A stretch of DNA of 64,000 bases from Actinocatenispora rupis (GCF_016861975.1 NZ_BOMB01000047.1:1-64000), one strand, 5' to 3'. Counted from the first letter of the stretch, positions 35,363 to 44,418 are shown. Program-made: numbers and translations. Notes: generated by a model not told the origin, from the sequence alone.

Positions 35363-36084
35363 GCCGGCGGCGTGGTCGCCGACCGGTTCGGGCCGCGCAG
35401 GGTCGCCGTGGCCGGCGACGCCACCCGCTGCCTGGTGATCGGCGCCGTGGCTGCGGCCATCCTGCTGACCTCACCCGGCGTGGGGCTGCTCATCGGGCTT
35501 GCGGTGATCTTCGGTGTTGTCGACGCGCTGTTCGTGCCCGCGGTGGGTGCGCTGCCTCCACGCATGACTACCCCGGGGCAGCTTGCTCGGGTGCAAGGAA
35601 TGCGCGGGCTGTCGATCCGCATCAGCAACGCTGTCGGCCCGCTGCTGGCCGGGGTCGTTCCGGCCGCGGGCGGCTCGGGCGGAGCATTCATCGCGGCTAG
35701 TGTCCTGTTCGCGTTGTCGCTGCTCCTGCTGCTGACGGTACGCACCACCGTACGGCCGGCCGATCACGGGGCCGTGCGGTCGGTCGATCGCGGGGCGGCC
35801 TGGCGCGGACTGGGCGACGGGCTGCGCTACCTGCGCCACCACCGGGTTCTGGCCCCGCTGGTCGCGGTGATCGGCTTGAGCGAGATGTGTTTCAGCGGTC
35901 CGGTCGCCCTCGGACTGGTGGCGTTGGCCCACGAACGCGGCTGGGGCGCAGCGGGCATGGGATGGATCGCCGCCGCCTTCTTCACCGGCTGCGCCGGGAT
36001 CTGCCTGACCGCCGCTGCACTCGGCATCATCGTCCCGCCCTGCGCACCGCCGAACTCCGCTCGCCGGATACCACCCACCGGTGA
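35363..36084 (+). pseudogene. MFS transporter, truncated at the N-terminus and frameshifted near the C-terminus
   Basis: The frame begins abruptly at motif A (GGVVADRFGPRRVAVAGD), so the first one to two helices are missing. It then runs through about six helices (VIGAVAAAILL, GLLIGLAVIFGVVDALF, MCFSGPVALGLVALAHERG). Near 36030 a 1-bp deletion relative to the copy at 33382 shifts the frame, extending it to 36112; in the original frame the protein would end ALRTAELRSPDTTHR at 36084. A central segment before the last helix also seems shortened. Not functional. Confidence 0.72.
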
Positions 36085-36120
36085 CCGCACCGGTCCTCGG
36101 CGTCGACGGTGAGGTACCGG
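35978..36120 (+). repeat. MFS gene tail, copy 2
   Basis: Homologous to 33382-33536, including about 35 bp beyond the ancestral stop codon. The two copies bracket a 2.4-kb block containing the tRNA-like fragment and the DinB gene. They differ by many substitutions and small indels, so the duplication is not recent. Confidence 0.7.
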
Positions 36121-36129
36121 GACGGACTT

Positions 36130-36498
36130 CTACCTGTTCTTGGTCGCCGTCAGCACCACCATCGGGGCACCGGCGACCCACTCCTCAACCGAGTACGGCT
36201 GCTCCGCGTACCAAGGCTGAAGGCGGAATGCCTCGGCCGCGATACGGCAACGCTTCGCCTGATCAGTCACCTCCGCGGCCGCGACTTCGACGTCACGATC
36301 AGGGTTGCGGAGGTGCAGCACCGCCCAGGAGCAGGCCCGCAGATTCGCGAGCCAATTGCGGGCGCCAGGCGTCCCGGTTATCACCATCTCGCCGTCAACC
36401 GTCACGTACCAGATCTCCACGCGTCGGCGCTGGCCACTTCGGCGGCCCACGGTGCTCAGGTCGCATGTGCCTGTTGGCGGGATCTCGCCTGCTTCCAC
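36130..36498 (-). CDS. Ddn-like F420H2-dependent nitroreductase/quinone reductase family protein
   Basis: A 122-residue split-barrel protein. The landmarks LSTVGRRSGQRRRVEIWYV, followed by GEMVITGTPGARNWLANLRA, match deazaflavin-dependent nitroreductases. These bind F420 and reduce quinones, nitro-compounds or other small molecules. GTG 36498 lies 6 bases after TAGACT, a good -10, so the mRNA is probably leaderless. It is intact, in contrast to the MFS remnant it faces convergently. Confidence 0.8.
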   Translation of the reverse strand: MEAGEIPPTGTCDLSTVGRRSGQRRRVEIWYVTVDGEMVITGTPGARNWLANLRACSWAVLHLRNPDRDVEVAAAEVTDQAKRCRIAAEAFRLQPWYAEQPYSVEEWVAGAPMVVLTATKNR

Positions 36499-36968
36499 GG
36501 CGACAGTCTACGAGGCGGGAAAGATCGGAGAATTGGTTCCGCTGTCAACGACGTCCTGGCCAGCAACAGCCCGGCCGACCGCGGATCTGGTGACCGTCAG
36601 GGGTGCCCGGGCGGCGACCGCATACGGCGAGTACGTCGCCGGCGAGATCGCTGGAGACGTCTCGGACGGCGATCGCAGGCTCCTCGGCTGACACCGATAC
36701 GCGGCGGCGCGTGATCAGGCTGAGCGGGCCTACTGACGGCCACGGCGGTCGGCTGCGGGGAACGTCCTCTGCCGCGCCGCGATGCCGGGTACGCCACGCC
36801 CACTCCCAGCACCGCACAGGCGTCGGGCGGCGCTGGGAACGGGCCATGGCAGGTGTCGGACGGCGCGCGGCCCCTCGTGGCTGGCGGAGACTCAGGTTCG
36901 CACCGGACCGGAAGGCGCTCGTGCCGACAACCGCGACGGGCTCGCCGCAGCGGATCCGGCCTTGCCCG
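36499..36968. other. Intergenic/remnant sequence without a supported gene
   Basis: About 470 bp, lower in GC. Open frames on both strands show no family features or ribosome sites. It carries the promoter of the Ddn-like gene at its left edge; otherwise I see nothing in it. Confidence 0.5.
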
Positions 36969-37799
36969 TCAGGCGACGAAGCTGGCTACGGGGCGGTGTG
37001 CGACGTGGTGGGCTGGTCGGGACAGGTAGAACACGGAGTGGTACCAGCCGTCGGCTTCCAGCCCGGTCGGGTCGACGCCGGCCCGGGCCAGGGCGTCCAG
37101 CGTGCTGCGCCGCTCCCGGTCGTCGAAGAACCGCCGCTGCTTGAAGGTACGACCCTCCAGCTGCTCGGTCACCAGACCGTACCGGTCGAGGACGGCGGCG
37201 ATCGCGTCGTATCCGACGGTACGCAGCGTGAAGGCTGCCACCCAGGGCGGGTCGTCACGGCAGCCCAGCAGCCGTTCGAACGTCTGGCTGGTGATGTACC
37301 CGACGCCACCGGTGACGGTGACCAGGTCGGCGTCGGCCGCGGAGGCGCGCAGCTTGTCGCTGGCGGTACGGTCCTCCAGGTTTTCGGCGAAGGCCGCGTC
37401 GAGCAGCCCGGCCCGGATCGCGTACCGGACGGCGGGTGCGGACGCGTCCACCCCGACGACCCGCGTGCGGTGTGGCCGGCGCCGCGCCGCGAAGTACTCC
37501 TGGTCGGCGTCGACCAGCTCGTCCGGGGACAGCTCGGCCAGGTCCGGGTCGGCGTAGCGGTGCCGCAGGTCGGCAAGGGTGACGTCGTGGTTGAGCAGCG
37601 CGGCGGTCAGTCCGTACGAGGAGCACAGGTCCAGCACGGTGACATGGCGGCCGTCGCGGGCCAGCGCCGCGGCCAGCCGGCGGAACACCGCGGATCCGTG
37701 CGTGGGGATCTGGTAGTCGAGGGGACCCAGCGTTGCGAAGTACGCGCGGGGATCCGGTTGGCGGTAGATCTCGTCGAAGCTCGTCTTGTCCCAGCTCAC
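36969..37799 (-). CDS. Class I SAM-methyltransferase-like protein
   Basis: A 276-residue protein with a methyltransferase-like motif I in a variant form (VTVLDLCSSYGLTAALL) and a strand-2 acidic motif (VVGVDASAPAVRYAI). The DLVTVTGGVGYITSQTF segment corresponds to motif IV. The N-terminal YRQPDPRAYFATLGPLDYQIP stretch is shared by an uncharacterised bacterial group. It may methylate a small molecule, or may be non-catalytic given the CSSYG variant. GTG 37799 is the chosen start, with AAGGGATC upstream. Confidence 0.72.
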   Translation of the reverse strand: MSWDKTSFDEIYRQPDPRAYFATLGPLDYQIPTHGSAVFRRLAAALARDGRHVTVLDLCSSYGLTAALLNHDVTLADLRHRYADPDLAELSPDELVDADQEYFAARRRPHRTRVVGVDASAPAVRYAIRAGLLDAAFAENLEDRTASDKLRASAADADLVTVTGGVGYITSQTFERLLGCRDDPPWVAAFTLRTVGYDAIAAVLDRYGLVTEQLEGRTFKQRRFFDDRERRSTLDALARAGVDPTGLEADGWYHSVFYLSRPAHHVAHRPVASFVA

Positions 37800-38016
37800 C
37801 AGGGGGTGATCCCTTCGCTCAGCGGCACGGTGGAATTCGGGTGGCCGGCTTGTCCCGGTCTGTGTAGAGAGCCATGGGACGAACATAGGGGTAACGGCAC
37901 AAATATCGGGCATTCGGTCCGACCGATTGCTCGTGTGCGGCCGTCGGGTGATGCCGGGGCCGGCGGCGGTGGCGATCACCCTGGGCGGCGCCGGCGCGGC
38001 GGCGACCGAGGCGCTG

Positions 38017-38130
38017 CGCGCAGTTCACGCCGTACGGCCGGCACCAGCTGGGCACACGGATGGCCACGGTGACCTGCTCGTGGTCGCCGACGCGGGCCTG
38101 CCGGTACCGCGGGAGGTGGAGGTCGACGGC
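38017..38130 (+). pseudogene. Fragment resembling D-ribose pyranase (RbsD)
   Basis: A short open segment reads AGHTDG, then LLVVADAGLPVP, close to the RbsD N-terminal signature (GHTDxLVVxDAGLPIP), but the rest of the about 130-residue enzyme is missing on both sides. It lies in the gap between the methyltransferase-like gene and the MDMPI-type gene. Probably a gene remnant; chance similarity is possible. Confidence 0.3.
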
Positions 38131-38218
38131 CCGTTTCCGTGCTACCTGGACGCGAACCGCGACCGCCCGGCCGGGCCGCGCGCCTCGACACGCGAGCACC
38201 CGGCCGGGTCGTGGTCGG

Positions 38219-38851
38219 TCAGCTCGGGAGCGGTCGCCGACCGGTGATGCCGAGCAGGATCTCCTTGACCGGCGCCGGTACCGGGGTGCCGTCGCCGACC
38301 CGGACGTCGGCGTCGGTGGCGACCAGGCTGATGCCGCTCAGGTCGGTACCGAAGTAGGCCAGGTTCTTCGCCCCGGCGTGGGCCAGCACCTGCGCGATCC
38401 GCTCGGCCGGTACGGTCGGCAAGCTCAGCGCCTCGGTGATGTCCAGGCCGTGGATGACCTCGTGGCTCAGCGCGCCGGCCGCGCCGCCGCCCGGCGGCTG
38501 CCACGGGTGCCGCACGTTGTCGCGGTAGACCGCGAGCAGTTCGGCGTCGCCGAGCCGTTCGGTGGTGTCGTGCGCCTCGGCGTCGGCGTACCGGTCGAAG
38601 TCCATGCCGTACGCGGCCAGCGCTGCCTGGAACTCCTCCGCGCTGGCCATCCGGTACGGCATGGTCATGTGCGCGACCACCTCGCGTACCCGCCAGCCGG
38701 CGCACAGCGACGGCGCCGCCCACTGCTGCGGGCTCAACCCGGCGAGCAGCGCGGCCAGCCGTTCCCGTTCGGCGTACGTCTCGGCCCGCAGCATGCTCTC
38801 CTCGGCCGGCAGGGTGTCCTCCCCGGCCCGCAGGATGTCGTTCTCGGTCAT
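38219..38851 (-). CDS. Maleylpyruvate-isomerase/MDMPI-family (mycothiol-dependent) protein
   Basis: A 210-residue DinB-fold protein of the MDMPI N-terminal type. It has the features AALLAGLSPQQWAAPSLCAGW and VREVVAHM early, and the second metal-ligand region HEVIHGLDITEAL. Related enzymes use mycothiol as cofactor or substrate; others in the family have unknown roles. ATG 38851 has GGAGGGCGAG directly upstream. It sits 52 bp after the ECF sigma gene on the same strand and may be its target or share its promoter. Confidence 0.85.
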   Translation of the reverse strand: MTENDILRAGEDTLPAEESMLRAETYAERERLAALLAGLSPQQWAAPSLCAGWRVREVVAHMTMPYRMASAEEFQAALAAYGMDFDRYADAEAHDTTERLGDAELLAVYRDNVRHPWQPPGGGAAGALSHEVIHGLDITEALSLPTVPAERIAQVLAHAGAKNLAYFGTDLSGISLVATDADVRVGDGTPVPAPVKEILLGITGRRPLPS

Positions 38852-38903
38852 CTCGCCCTCCTGGTCGGCAGTACGCCTCTGGTACGTGCCGGGCGGGCGA
38901 AAC

Positions 38904-39857
38904 TCATCGGTGCGCGGGCAGAAACTCCGGCAGGTCGTACTCGCCGAAGCGCGTCCCGGTGCCGAGGAACGTGATCGAGTGCGTCACCAGGCCGTCGCGA
39001 ACCTCCAGCGCGACGATCGCGAACGGCCGCAACGTCCCGTCCTCGGCGGGCCGGTACTGGCCGTACCCGATCGTCCCGTTCGTACGGACCGGCAGCAGCC
39101 GGTCGTCAGCGCACGCGTCCGAACCGGCGAAGACGCGCAGCACGTCGTCGCGTCCGGACAGCCACCACGCGAACGGCGGCATGGAGCTGACCGTGTCCCG
39201 GTGCAGCAGCGCCCGCAGCGCGGCCACGTCGTGCGCCTCGAACGCGGCGACGTAGCGGGCCAGCAGGTCTCGTACCGCGGGGTCGTCCGGACCGGCCACC
39301 GCACCCGGCGCCGGCCGGTGCTCGGCGAGCGTGGCCCGGGCCCGCTGCAGCGCGCTGTTGACCGCCGGTACGGACAGCTCCAGCGCCGCCGCGGTCTCGG
39401 CGGCGCTGAACGCGAACACCTCGCGCAGCAGCAGCGCGGCCCGCTGCCGTGGCGGCAGGTGCTGCAGCGCGGCGAGAAACGCCAGCCGTACGCTCTCCCG
39501 CTGGACGGCCACATCCGCCGGATCGGCGGCGTGCACGGTGCGGCTGTCCGGCATCGGCTCCAGCCAGGCGTCGGCCGGCAGCGGCGCGCCCAGCTCACCG
39601 TCCACGGCGGCCGGTACCGGCGCGAGCAGTTCCCGCCGCCGGGCCGCGCGCAGCATGTCCAGGCAGACGTTGGTCGCGATGGCGTGCACCCAGGTGCGCA
39701 GCGACGCACGGGCCGGATCGAACCGGCCCAGTTGACGGTGCGCACGGATGACGGCCTCCTGCACGGCATCCTCGGTGTCCGCCGCCGAACCGAGCATCCG
39801 GTAGCAGTACCCGGTCAGCGGGCCGCGCAGCGCCTCGATGTCCTCGACTCCGGGCAC
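38904..39857 (-). CDS. ECF sigma factor with SnoaL-like C-terminal domain
   Basis: A 317-residue sigma factor: region 2 (GPLTGYCYRMLGSAADTEDA, VQEAVIRAHRQL), region 4 (LPPRQRAALLLREVFAFSA) and a C-terminal SnoaL-like domain of about 110 residues (RYVAAFEAHDVAALRALL). This is the SigG/ECF56-like arrangement, in which the SnoaL-like domain regulates activity in place of a separate anti-sigma factor. GTG 39857 is assumed as start. The frame is open further upstream to 40085 and beyond, encoding a DUF4267-like membrane segment, so a longer fusion product is possible. Confidence 0.82.
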   Translation of the reverse strand: MPGVEDIEALRGPLTGYCYRMLGSAADTEDAVQEAVIRAHRQLGRFDPARASLRTWVHAIATNVCLDMLRAARRRELLAPVPAAVDGELGAPLPADAWLEPMPDSRTVHAADPADVAVQRESVRLAFLAALQHLPPRQRAALLLREVFAFSAAETAAALELSVPAVNSALQRARATLAEHRPAPGAVAGPDDPAVRDLLARYVAAFEAHDVAALRALLHRDTVSSMPPFAWWLSGRDDVLRVFAGSDACADDRLLPVRTNGTIGYGQYRPAEDGTLRPFAIVALEVRDGLVTHSITFLGTGTRFGEYDLPEFLPAHR

Positions 39858-40170
39858 CCGGCCATCGTCGCACAGCGGCGACGTGACCTCAGCCAGGAGC
39901 ACCGCGCCGAGTAGTACCGCGGCGGCGGTGCAGCCGTGTACGCCGAGGGCGGTGGACACGGATCCGCCGTTGCTCAGCACGATGAGCGTGTCGCCGGACG
40001 GGGTGACCGCGGCGGCCAGCAGTACCCAGCCGAGGGCCCGGCGGCTGGCGGTGATCAGGACGACGAGGACGACCACGCCGGACACCAGGTCCCTGAGCCC
40101 TTTGACGAGGCCGTCGGGGTGGACGGCCAGCAGTGCGCGCAGTTCCGCGGCGGGGCCGGCGGGTTCCTGT
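39858..40170 (-). pseudogene. DUF4267-like membrane segment in frame with the sigma gene
   Basis: The frame entering the sigma factor reads GLRDLVSGVVVLVVLI, RRALGWVLLAAAVTPSGDT, ALGVHGCTAAAVLLGAVLL: three hydrophobic helices matching the later part of DUF4267 proteins. The usual first helix is missing, and no ATG or GTG with a ribosome site is found upstream of GTG 40085. It has no stop before the sigma factor. It is either an N-terminally truncated remnant or an unusual membrane-sigma fusion. Confidence 0.45.
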
Positions 40171-40187
40171 TGCGGTGATGTCCGTCG

Positions 40188-40216
40188 TTGACGGGCGTGC
40201 CGCGGTGGCCGAGACT
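40188..40216 (+). promoter_or_regulatory. Promoter with -35 TTGACG and -10 GAGACT, leaderless
   Basis: TTGACG (40188-40193) and GAGACT (40211-40216) are 17 bp apart. The GTG of the HD/VOC gene begins 7 bases after the -10, so the transcript would start at or next to the start codon. Confidence 0.55.
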
Positions 40217-40222
40217 CGGGCC

Positions 40223-41155
40223 GTGACGACGATCGAGGACGGCCCGGAATGGCAGGCGGCGCAGGCGTTCCTGCGCGATCGGGGCGCGGCGGAGCTGGCG
40301 CATCCCGGCGGCACGCTGCTGGCGCACCTGGTCCGGGTGGCGCGCACGCTCGCCGACTGGGGCGCCGGCCCGGACGTCCAGCTCGCCGGGCTCTGCCACG
40401 CGGCGTACGGGACGGCCGGGTTCGACCGCCCGCTGCTCGACGTCGCCGACCGGCAGGTCCTCGCCGACGCGATCGGCGCGCCCGCCGAAGCCCTCGTCCA
40501 CCGGTACGGCAGCTGCGACCGCGACCGCGTGTACCCGCGGCTCGGCGAGGACCCGGTGCGCTGGCACGACCGGTTCACGGGGGAGGAGCACGTCGTACCG
40601 GAGGTGGAGCTGCGGGCGTTCGCCGAGATCACCGCGGCCAACGAGCTGGACGTCCTGGCGCACAACGCGGAGCTGGCCGAGCGGTACGGTCCGGCGCTGC
40701 GCGAGCTGCTCGTCCGCTGCGACCGGCTGCTGTCCGCGCCGGCCCGCGCGGCGCGCGACGAGGCGCTCGCCGTACGGGTGACGGCGCTGGACCACCTGGT
40801 CCTGACCGTCGCCGACGCCGACCGTACGACCGAGTTCTACCGGCGGGTGATGGGGATGCGGCCGGTGGTGTTCGGCGGCGGCCGGCGCGCGCTGGCGTTC
40901 GGTAGCAGCAAGATCAACCTGCACGTGGTCGGGCACGAGGTGGTGCCGCACGCGGCGCGGCCCACGCCCGGCAGCGCCGACCTGTGCCTGCTCGTCGACG
41001 CCACCCCGGACGCGCTGCTGGCGCACCTGGCCGCGTGCGGCGTCGTGGTCGAGGAGGGACCGGTGCCACGCACCGGCGCCCGCGGCCCGATCACCTCCGT
41101 GTACCTCCGCGATCCGGACGGCAACCTCGTCGAGCTGAGCAGCTACCCCACCTGA
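40223..41155 (+). CDS. HD-like (DUF6817) and glyoxalase/VOC fusion protein
   Basis: A 310-residue two-domain protein. Residues about 1-180 match the DUF6817 HD-like domain (HPGGTLLAHLVRVARTLADW, LAGLCHAAYGTAGF, ITAANELDVLAHN). Residues about 190-308 are a vicinal-oxygen-chelate domain (LDHLVLTVADADRTTEFYRR, YLRDPDGNLVELSSY) with His and Glu metal ligands. It likely acts on a small molecule in a metal-dependent reaction; the combination implies sequential or allosteric steps. GTG 40223 is chosen from the leaderless promoter and where conservation starts; ATG 40178 is an alternative. Confidence 0.83.
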   Translation: MTTIEDGPEWQAAQAFLRDRGAAELAHPGGTLLAHLVRVARTLADWGAGPDVQLAGLCHAAYGTAGFDRPLLDVADRQVLADAIGAPAEALVHRYGSCDRDRVYPRLGEDPVRWHDRFTGEEHVVPEVELRAFAEITAANELDVLAHNAELAERYGPALRELLVRCDRLLSAPARAARDEALAVRVTALDHLVLTVADADRTTEFYRRVMGMRPVVFGGGRRALAFGSSKINLHVVGHEVVPHAARPTPGSADLCLLVDATPDALLAHLAACGVVVEEGPVPRTGARGPITSVYLRDPDGNLVELSSYPT

Positions 41156-41356
41156 CGGATCCCCTGGTACGCCAGCGTTTCCGCACCGCGGCTCGGTGGA
41201 ACCCACCGGGTGGCGTGCCGACGCCGGCGCCCGCGTCCGGCGCTCGCCGGGCGCACGGAGCCGCCTGTCCGTGAGGCTCGTCGGCACGGCCAGGGCCGGC
41301 GTGCCGCGCCCGGCACCGGCGGCGACGCACCGGACGACCGCTGACGGCCACGCGGC

Positions 41357-42397
41357 TCAGGCGAGGAACTTGGTGCGCAGCGCGCCGATCGTCGCATCGT
41401 CGAGGGCGAGGCCCTGCCGCAGGTAGCCGTCGACGCTGCCGTACAGGGAGTCGGCCTCGTCGAACGCGGCGCGCAGCCAGCTCAACTCCACCGCCGTCGG
41501 GTTGCCCAGGTACGTGTTGCTCGCGAGGTAGTCGGCCTCCACCGTGGCCCGCGGTACGCCGAGCAGGCTCAACAGCACGGCGCTGCCCCAGCCGGTCCGG
41601 TCCTTGCCGGAGCTGCAGTGGAACACGGTGGCGCCCGGCTCGCCGGCGAGCGCCGTCAGCAGCCCCCGGTACGCCCGGTCCGCGCCGGTGAAGTCCACCA
41701 GGAACGGGTACGCGACGCGCTGGCCGAGGTTGCCGGTGCCGCCGAGCAGCCCGAGCGCGACCGCCTCGACGAGGGTGAGGACCGCGCCGTCGTGGAAGCC
41801 GACGCCGTGCGTGAGGTCCTCCACGTCCGCCACCTGGTACGTCACGCCGGGCGGGATCCGATCCGGGTCGTCGTGGCGTTCCTGTACGTTGCGCAGGTCG
41901 ACGTCGCGGGTGATGCCGAGCGCGGTGAGCGCGGCCTGCTCGCCGTCCGACAGCGACGCCAACGTGTTCGACCGGTACGCCAGGCCGGTGCGTACCCAGT
42001 GGCCGTCGGTGGTGCGGTAGCCGCCGAGGTCGCGGAAGTTGCGGGCGGAGGCGAAGCCCAGCGACCGGTCCGCGACGACCAGCGCGTCACCGCCGTCGGC
42101 GACGAGCCGGAAGTACCAGCGGGTGGCGGCCGGCAGCGCGCCCGCCGGTACGTCGAGCGTGCCGGTGCCCGCGCCCGAGCCGACCGCGACACCCGTCGTG
42201 GCGTACGGGTCGGTCGTGGCGGTGACGGTCACCCGCGCCGCGCCGCACGCCCACGCCAGCCGGTACGCCCCGGTCGTGTCCCGGGTGGCGGTGGCCGCGG
42301 TGAAGCCGCCGGTACCGGCGAAGGCGGGTGCGCCGGCCAGTACGGGTGCGGCGAGCGCGGCCAGTCCGGCGGCGCCGAGCAGGGTTCTGCGTCTCAT
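41357..42397 (-). CDS. Secreted tyrosine-phosphatase-type phosphatase
   Basis: A 346-residue protein with an RRR-containing signal peptide (about 1-28, AFA cleavage) that could be Tat or Sec, an N-terminal beta-sandwich of about 90 residues, then a DSP-type phosphatase (PF13350). Landmarks are NFRDLGGYRT, GLAYRSNTL, ITRDVDLRN and the catalytic loop HCSSGKDRTG. It hydrolyses phosphate monoesters (protein tyrosine, phosphoinositide or sugar) outside the cell. ATG 42397 follows AAGGGACACCGG. It is downstream of two other secreted hydrolase genes and is probably co-transcribed with them (14-bp gap). Confidence 0.88.
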   Translation of the reverse strand: MRRRTLLGAAGLAALAAPVLAGAPAFAGTGGFTAATATRDTTGAYRLAWACGAARVTVTATTDPYATTGVAVGSGAGTGTLDVPAGALPAATRWYFRLVADGGDALVVADRSLGFASARNFRDLGGYRTTDGHWVRTGLAYRSNTLASLSDGEQAALTALGITRDVDLRNVQERHDDPDRIPPGVTYQVADVEDLTHGVGFHDGAVLTLVEAVALGLLGGTGNLGQRVAYPFLVDFTGADRAYRGLLTALAGEPGATVFHCSSGKDRTGWGSAVLLSLLGVPRATVEADYLASNTYLGNPTAVELSWLRAAFDEADSLYGSVDGYLRQGLALDDATIGALRTKFLA

Positions 42398-42411
42398 CGT
42401 CCGGTGTCCCT

Positions 42412-44418
42412 TCAGGCGGGGTTCGCGGTGCAGGGGGCGCCGCCGCACACGTCGACGACGGTGCCGGTGGCGAGGAACGTCGCCTTCTGCTGCCGGGCGG
42501 CGGCGGAGTTGCGCGGGTCGGAGTGCGGGTCGTGGCCGTACCCGGACCCGTCCGGCGCGGTGTTCGTGGTGGGCGGCGACGGCGTGCCGGAGTCCCACAC
42601 GACCATCGCCGACCCGCGGTACGGCAGCGTCCCCGCCGGCCGGATCCCCCAGTACGGCACGAGATCCGGGCTGCGGCCGGCGGCCAGCGCGGGCGTCACG
42701 AGTCGCGCGCCGATCGTCCGCGCCTCGACCTCGGACGCCACGTTGGCCACCTGGTGGTCGCCGTACGCGAGGTGCATCAGGACCTGGTGGTGGTCGGTGA
42801 GGTGCGCGGCGTACCCGTCGGTCTCGCCGCGGTCCCACAGCATCTGCAGCAGGTCGAACACCAGCTGCTGCCGCAGCTTGTCCGGGTACGAGGCGTCGAG
42901 TACCGGCTGGAACTGGGCGAAGTCGGCGCTGCGGTCGAGCAGCAGCGAGTAGTTCATCCCGGTCACCCCGAGCACGCCGCGGCGGATGTCGGGGGAGACG
43001 GCGACGAGCGCGCCACCGAGGATCCCGCCCTGGCTGTTCCCGTCGTACGCCAGCGCGGCGCGCGGGTCCAGCAGCGGCCGGCCGTCCGCGGTACGGAACG
43101 CCGACGAGGTCGCGAATCCCTTGCGGTGCACCAGATCCCGGCCGAGGAACAGCGCGTCCAGGATGCCCTGCTGGGAGCGTTCCGGTATGGCGGCGAAGTG
43201 GTTGGCGTCGGTGAGCGCGCCCACCACGGTGAGCACGTCGTCGGCCGCCATCCCGATCCAGTCGGTCGCGCAGAACGTGATGTCGTGCTCGGCCGCCATC
43301 GCCTGGACGTTGCCGGCGCCGACCTCGTCGCGGCTGCCGAGCAGGCCGTGCCCGTACAGGGCGGGGCGGGACGGGGTACTGAACGCCGCGCGCGGGATCT
43401 CGCACCGGAACCGCGCCAGCTGCGTGTTGCCCGGCAGGTGCACCGGCCGGCCGCGGGCGTCCCGGGCGAACACCGACCCGGACGGCCCGCCCGGCAGCGA
43501 CAGGTAGCTCGGCACCGACACCGTACCGGTGACCTCGCGGGCGATCCGCGGGTTGGTCGCCGCGTCGAAGTCCGTCACCGCCCCGATCGTGTACTCCGGC
43601 GCCCGGTCACCGAGCCGCCGGAACGCGTCGTCGCGGATCGTCGTCATGTCGCCGGTCAGGTTGCGGCTGCTGGCAACCGTGAAGTCCCACGCCAGGTACA
43701 GCCCGGCGGTGCCGACGCCGGCGCGCGCGAGCGTCCGCAGCGTCGGCGCGAGCTCCCGCTGCCGGGCGTACAGCGGGTCGTGCGGGTGCAGCCGCGCGCC
43801 CGCCACCGCCGCGAACGGTGCGGGCGGCGGGATTCGCGCGCCGCCGGTGTCGACCAGGCCGCGCAGCGCCACCGCGTAGTGGTGACCGTCGGCGAGGTTC
43901 CGCGCCGGATGGATCAGCAGCGCCTGCCGGTCGGCGCGGGTCGCCCGCGCGTCCAGCTCCGCCCAGTACGGCCAGCGGGTGCCGGTGTCGGTGTCCAGCA
44001 GCACGATCGCCGCGTCCGCCCGCAGCGACGCCCCGATGTCGGTGACCGGCGCGACGCGGCTCGCCGCGAGATCCACCCCGGGCACCCGTACGGTCAGCGT
44101 CGAGCCGGGGGAGAACCCGTCGGAGCGGTTCCACGCCGTCGGATCCACCGGCACGCCGAGCGCGTCCGCCGGCAGTACGCCCGGCCGGAACGCCACGCGC
44201 CGGCCCGTGTCGCTGTGCGCGTCGGCGCGGGTATACCAGTCGTTCGGGAACGGCAGCAGGCACTCGCCGCCCACCAGTGGGTCGCAGCCGCCCGGTGTCG
44301 CCGCGGCCACGGCGGCCCGGACCGGCGCGACGAGCCCGACCACCGCGACGACGAGTGCCACGACCACGCCGCCCACCACCGCGCCCCGCACGACCCGGGA
44401 ACGGTACGCGTCAGCCAC
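42412..44418 (-). CDS. Large secreted or membrane-anchored serine hydrolase
   Basis: A 668-residue protein: N-terminal hydrophobic helix (about 10-40) acting as signal or anchor, then a compact domain starting GGCDPLVGGECLLPFPNDWY and a hydrolase core with oxyanion-like YGHGLLGSRDEVG and nucleophile elbow YDGNSQGGILGG. The family is widespread in actinobacteria and myxobacteria but poorly characterised; an esterase or peptidase is expected. GTG 44418 overlaps the stop of the upstream SGNH hydrolase gene, so the two are coupled in an extracellular degradation operon. Confidence 0.8.
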   Translation of the reverse strand: MADAYRSRVVRGAVVGGVVVALVVAVVGLVAPVRAAVAAATPGGCDPLVGGECLLPFPNDWYTRADAHSDTGRRVAFRPGVLPADALGVPVDPTAWNRSDGFSPGSTLTVRVPGVDLAASRVAPVTDIGASLRADAAIVLLDTDTGTRWPYWAELDARATRADRQALLIHPARNLADGHHYAVALRGLVDTGGARIPPPAPFAAVAGARLHPHDPLYARQRELAPTLRTLARAGVGTAGLYLAWDFTVASSRNLTGDMTTIRDDAFRRLGDRAPEYTIGAVTDFDAATNPRIAREVTGTVSVPSYLSLPGGPSGSVFARDARGRPVHLPGNTQLARFRCEIPRAAFSTPSRPALYGHGLLGSRDEVGAGNVQAMAAEHDITFCATDWIGMAADDVLTVVGALTDANHFAAIPERSQQGILDALFLGRDLVHRKGFATSSAFRTADGRPLLDPRAALAYDGNSQGGILGGALVAVSPDIRRGVLGVTGMNYSLLLDRSADFAQFQPVLDASYPDKLRQQLVFDLLQMLWDRGETDGYAAHLTDHHQVLMHLAYGDHQVANVASEVEARTIGARLVTPALAAGRSPDLVPYWGIRPAGTLPYRGSAMVVWDSGTPSPPTTNTAPDGSGYGHDPHSDPRNSAAARQQKATFLATGTVVDVCGGAPCTANPA

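Noticed and set aside
36603-38072. Long plus-strand frame across 36.6-38.1 kb
   Set aside because: Antisense to the methyltransferase-like gene, with low-complexity translation and no domain.
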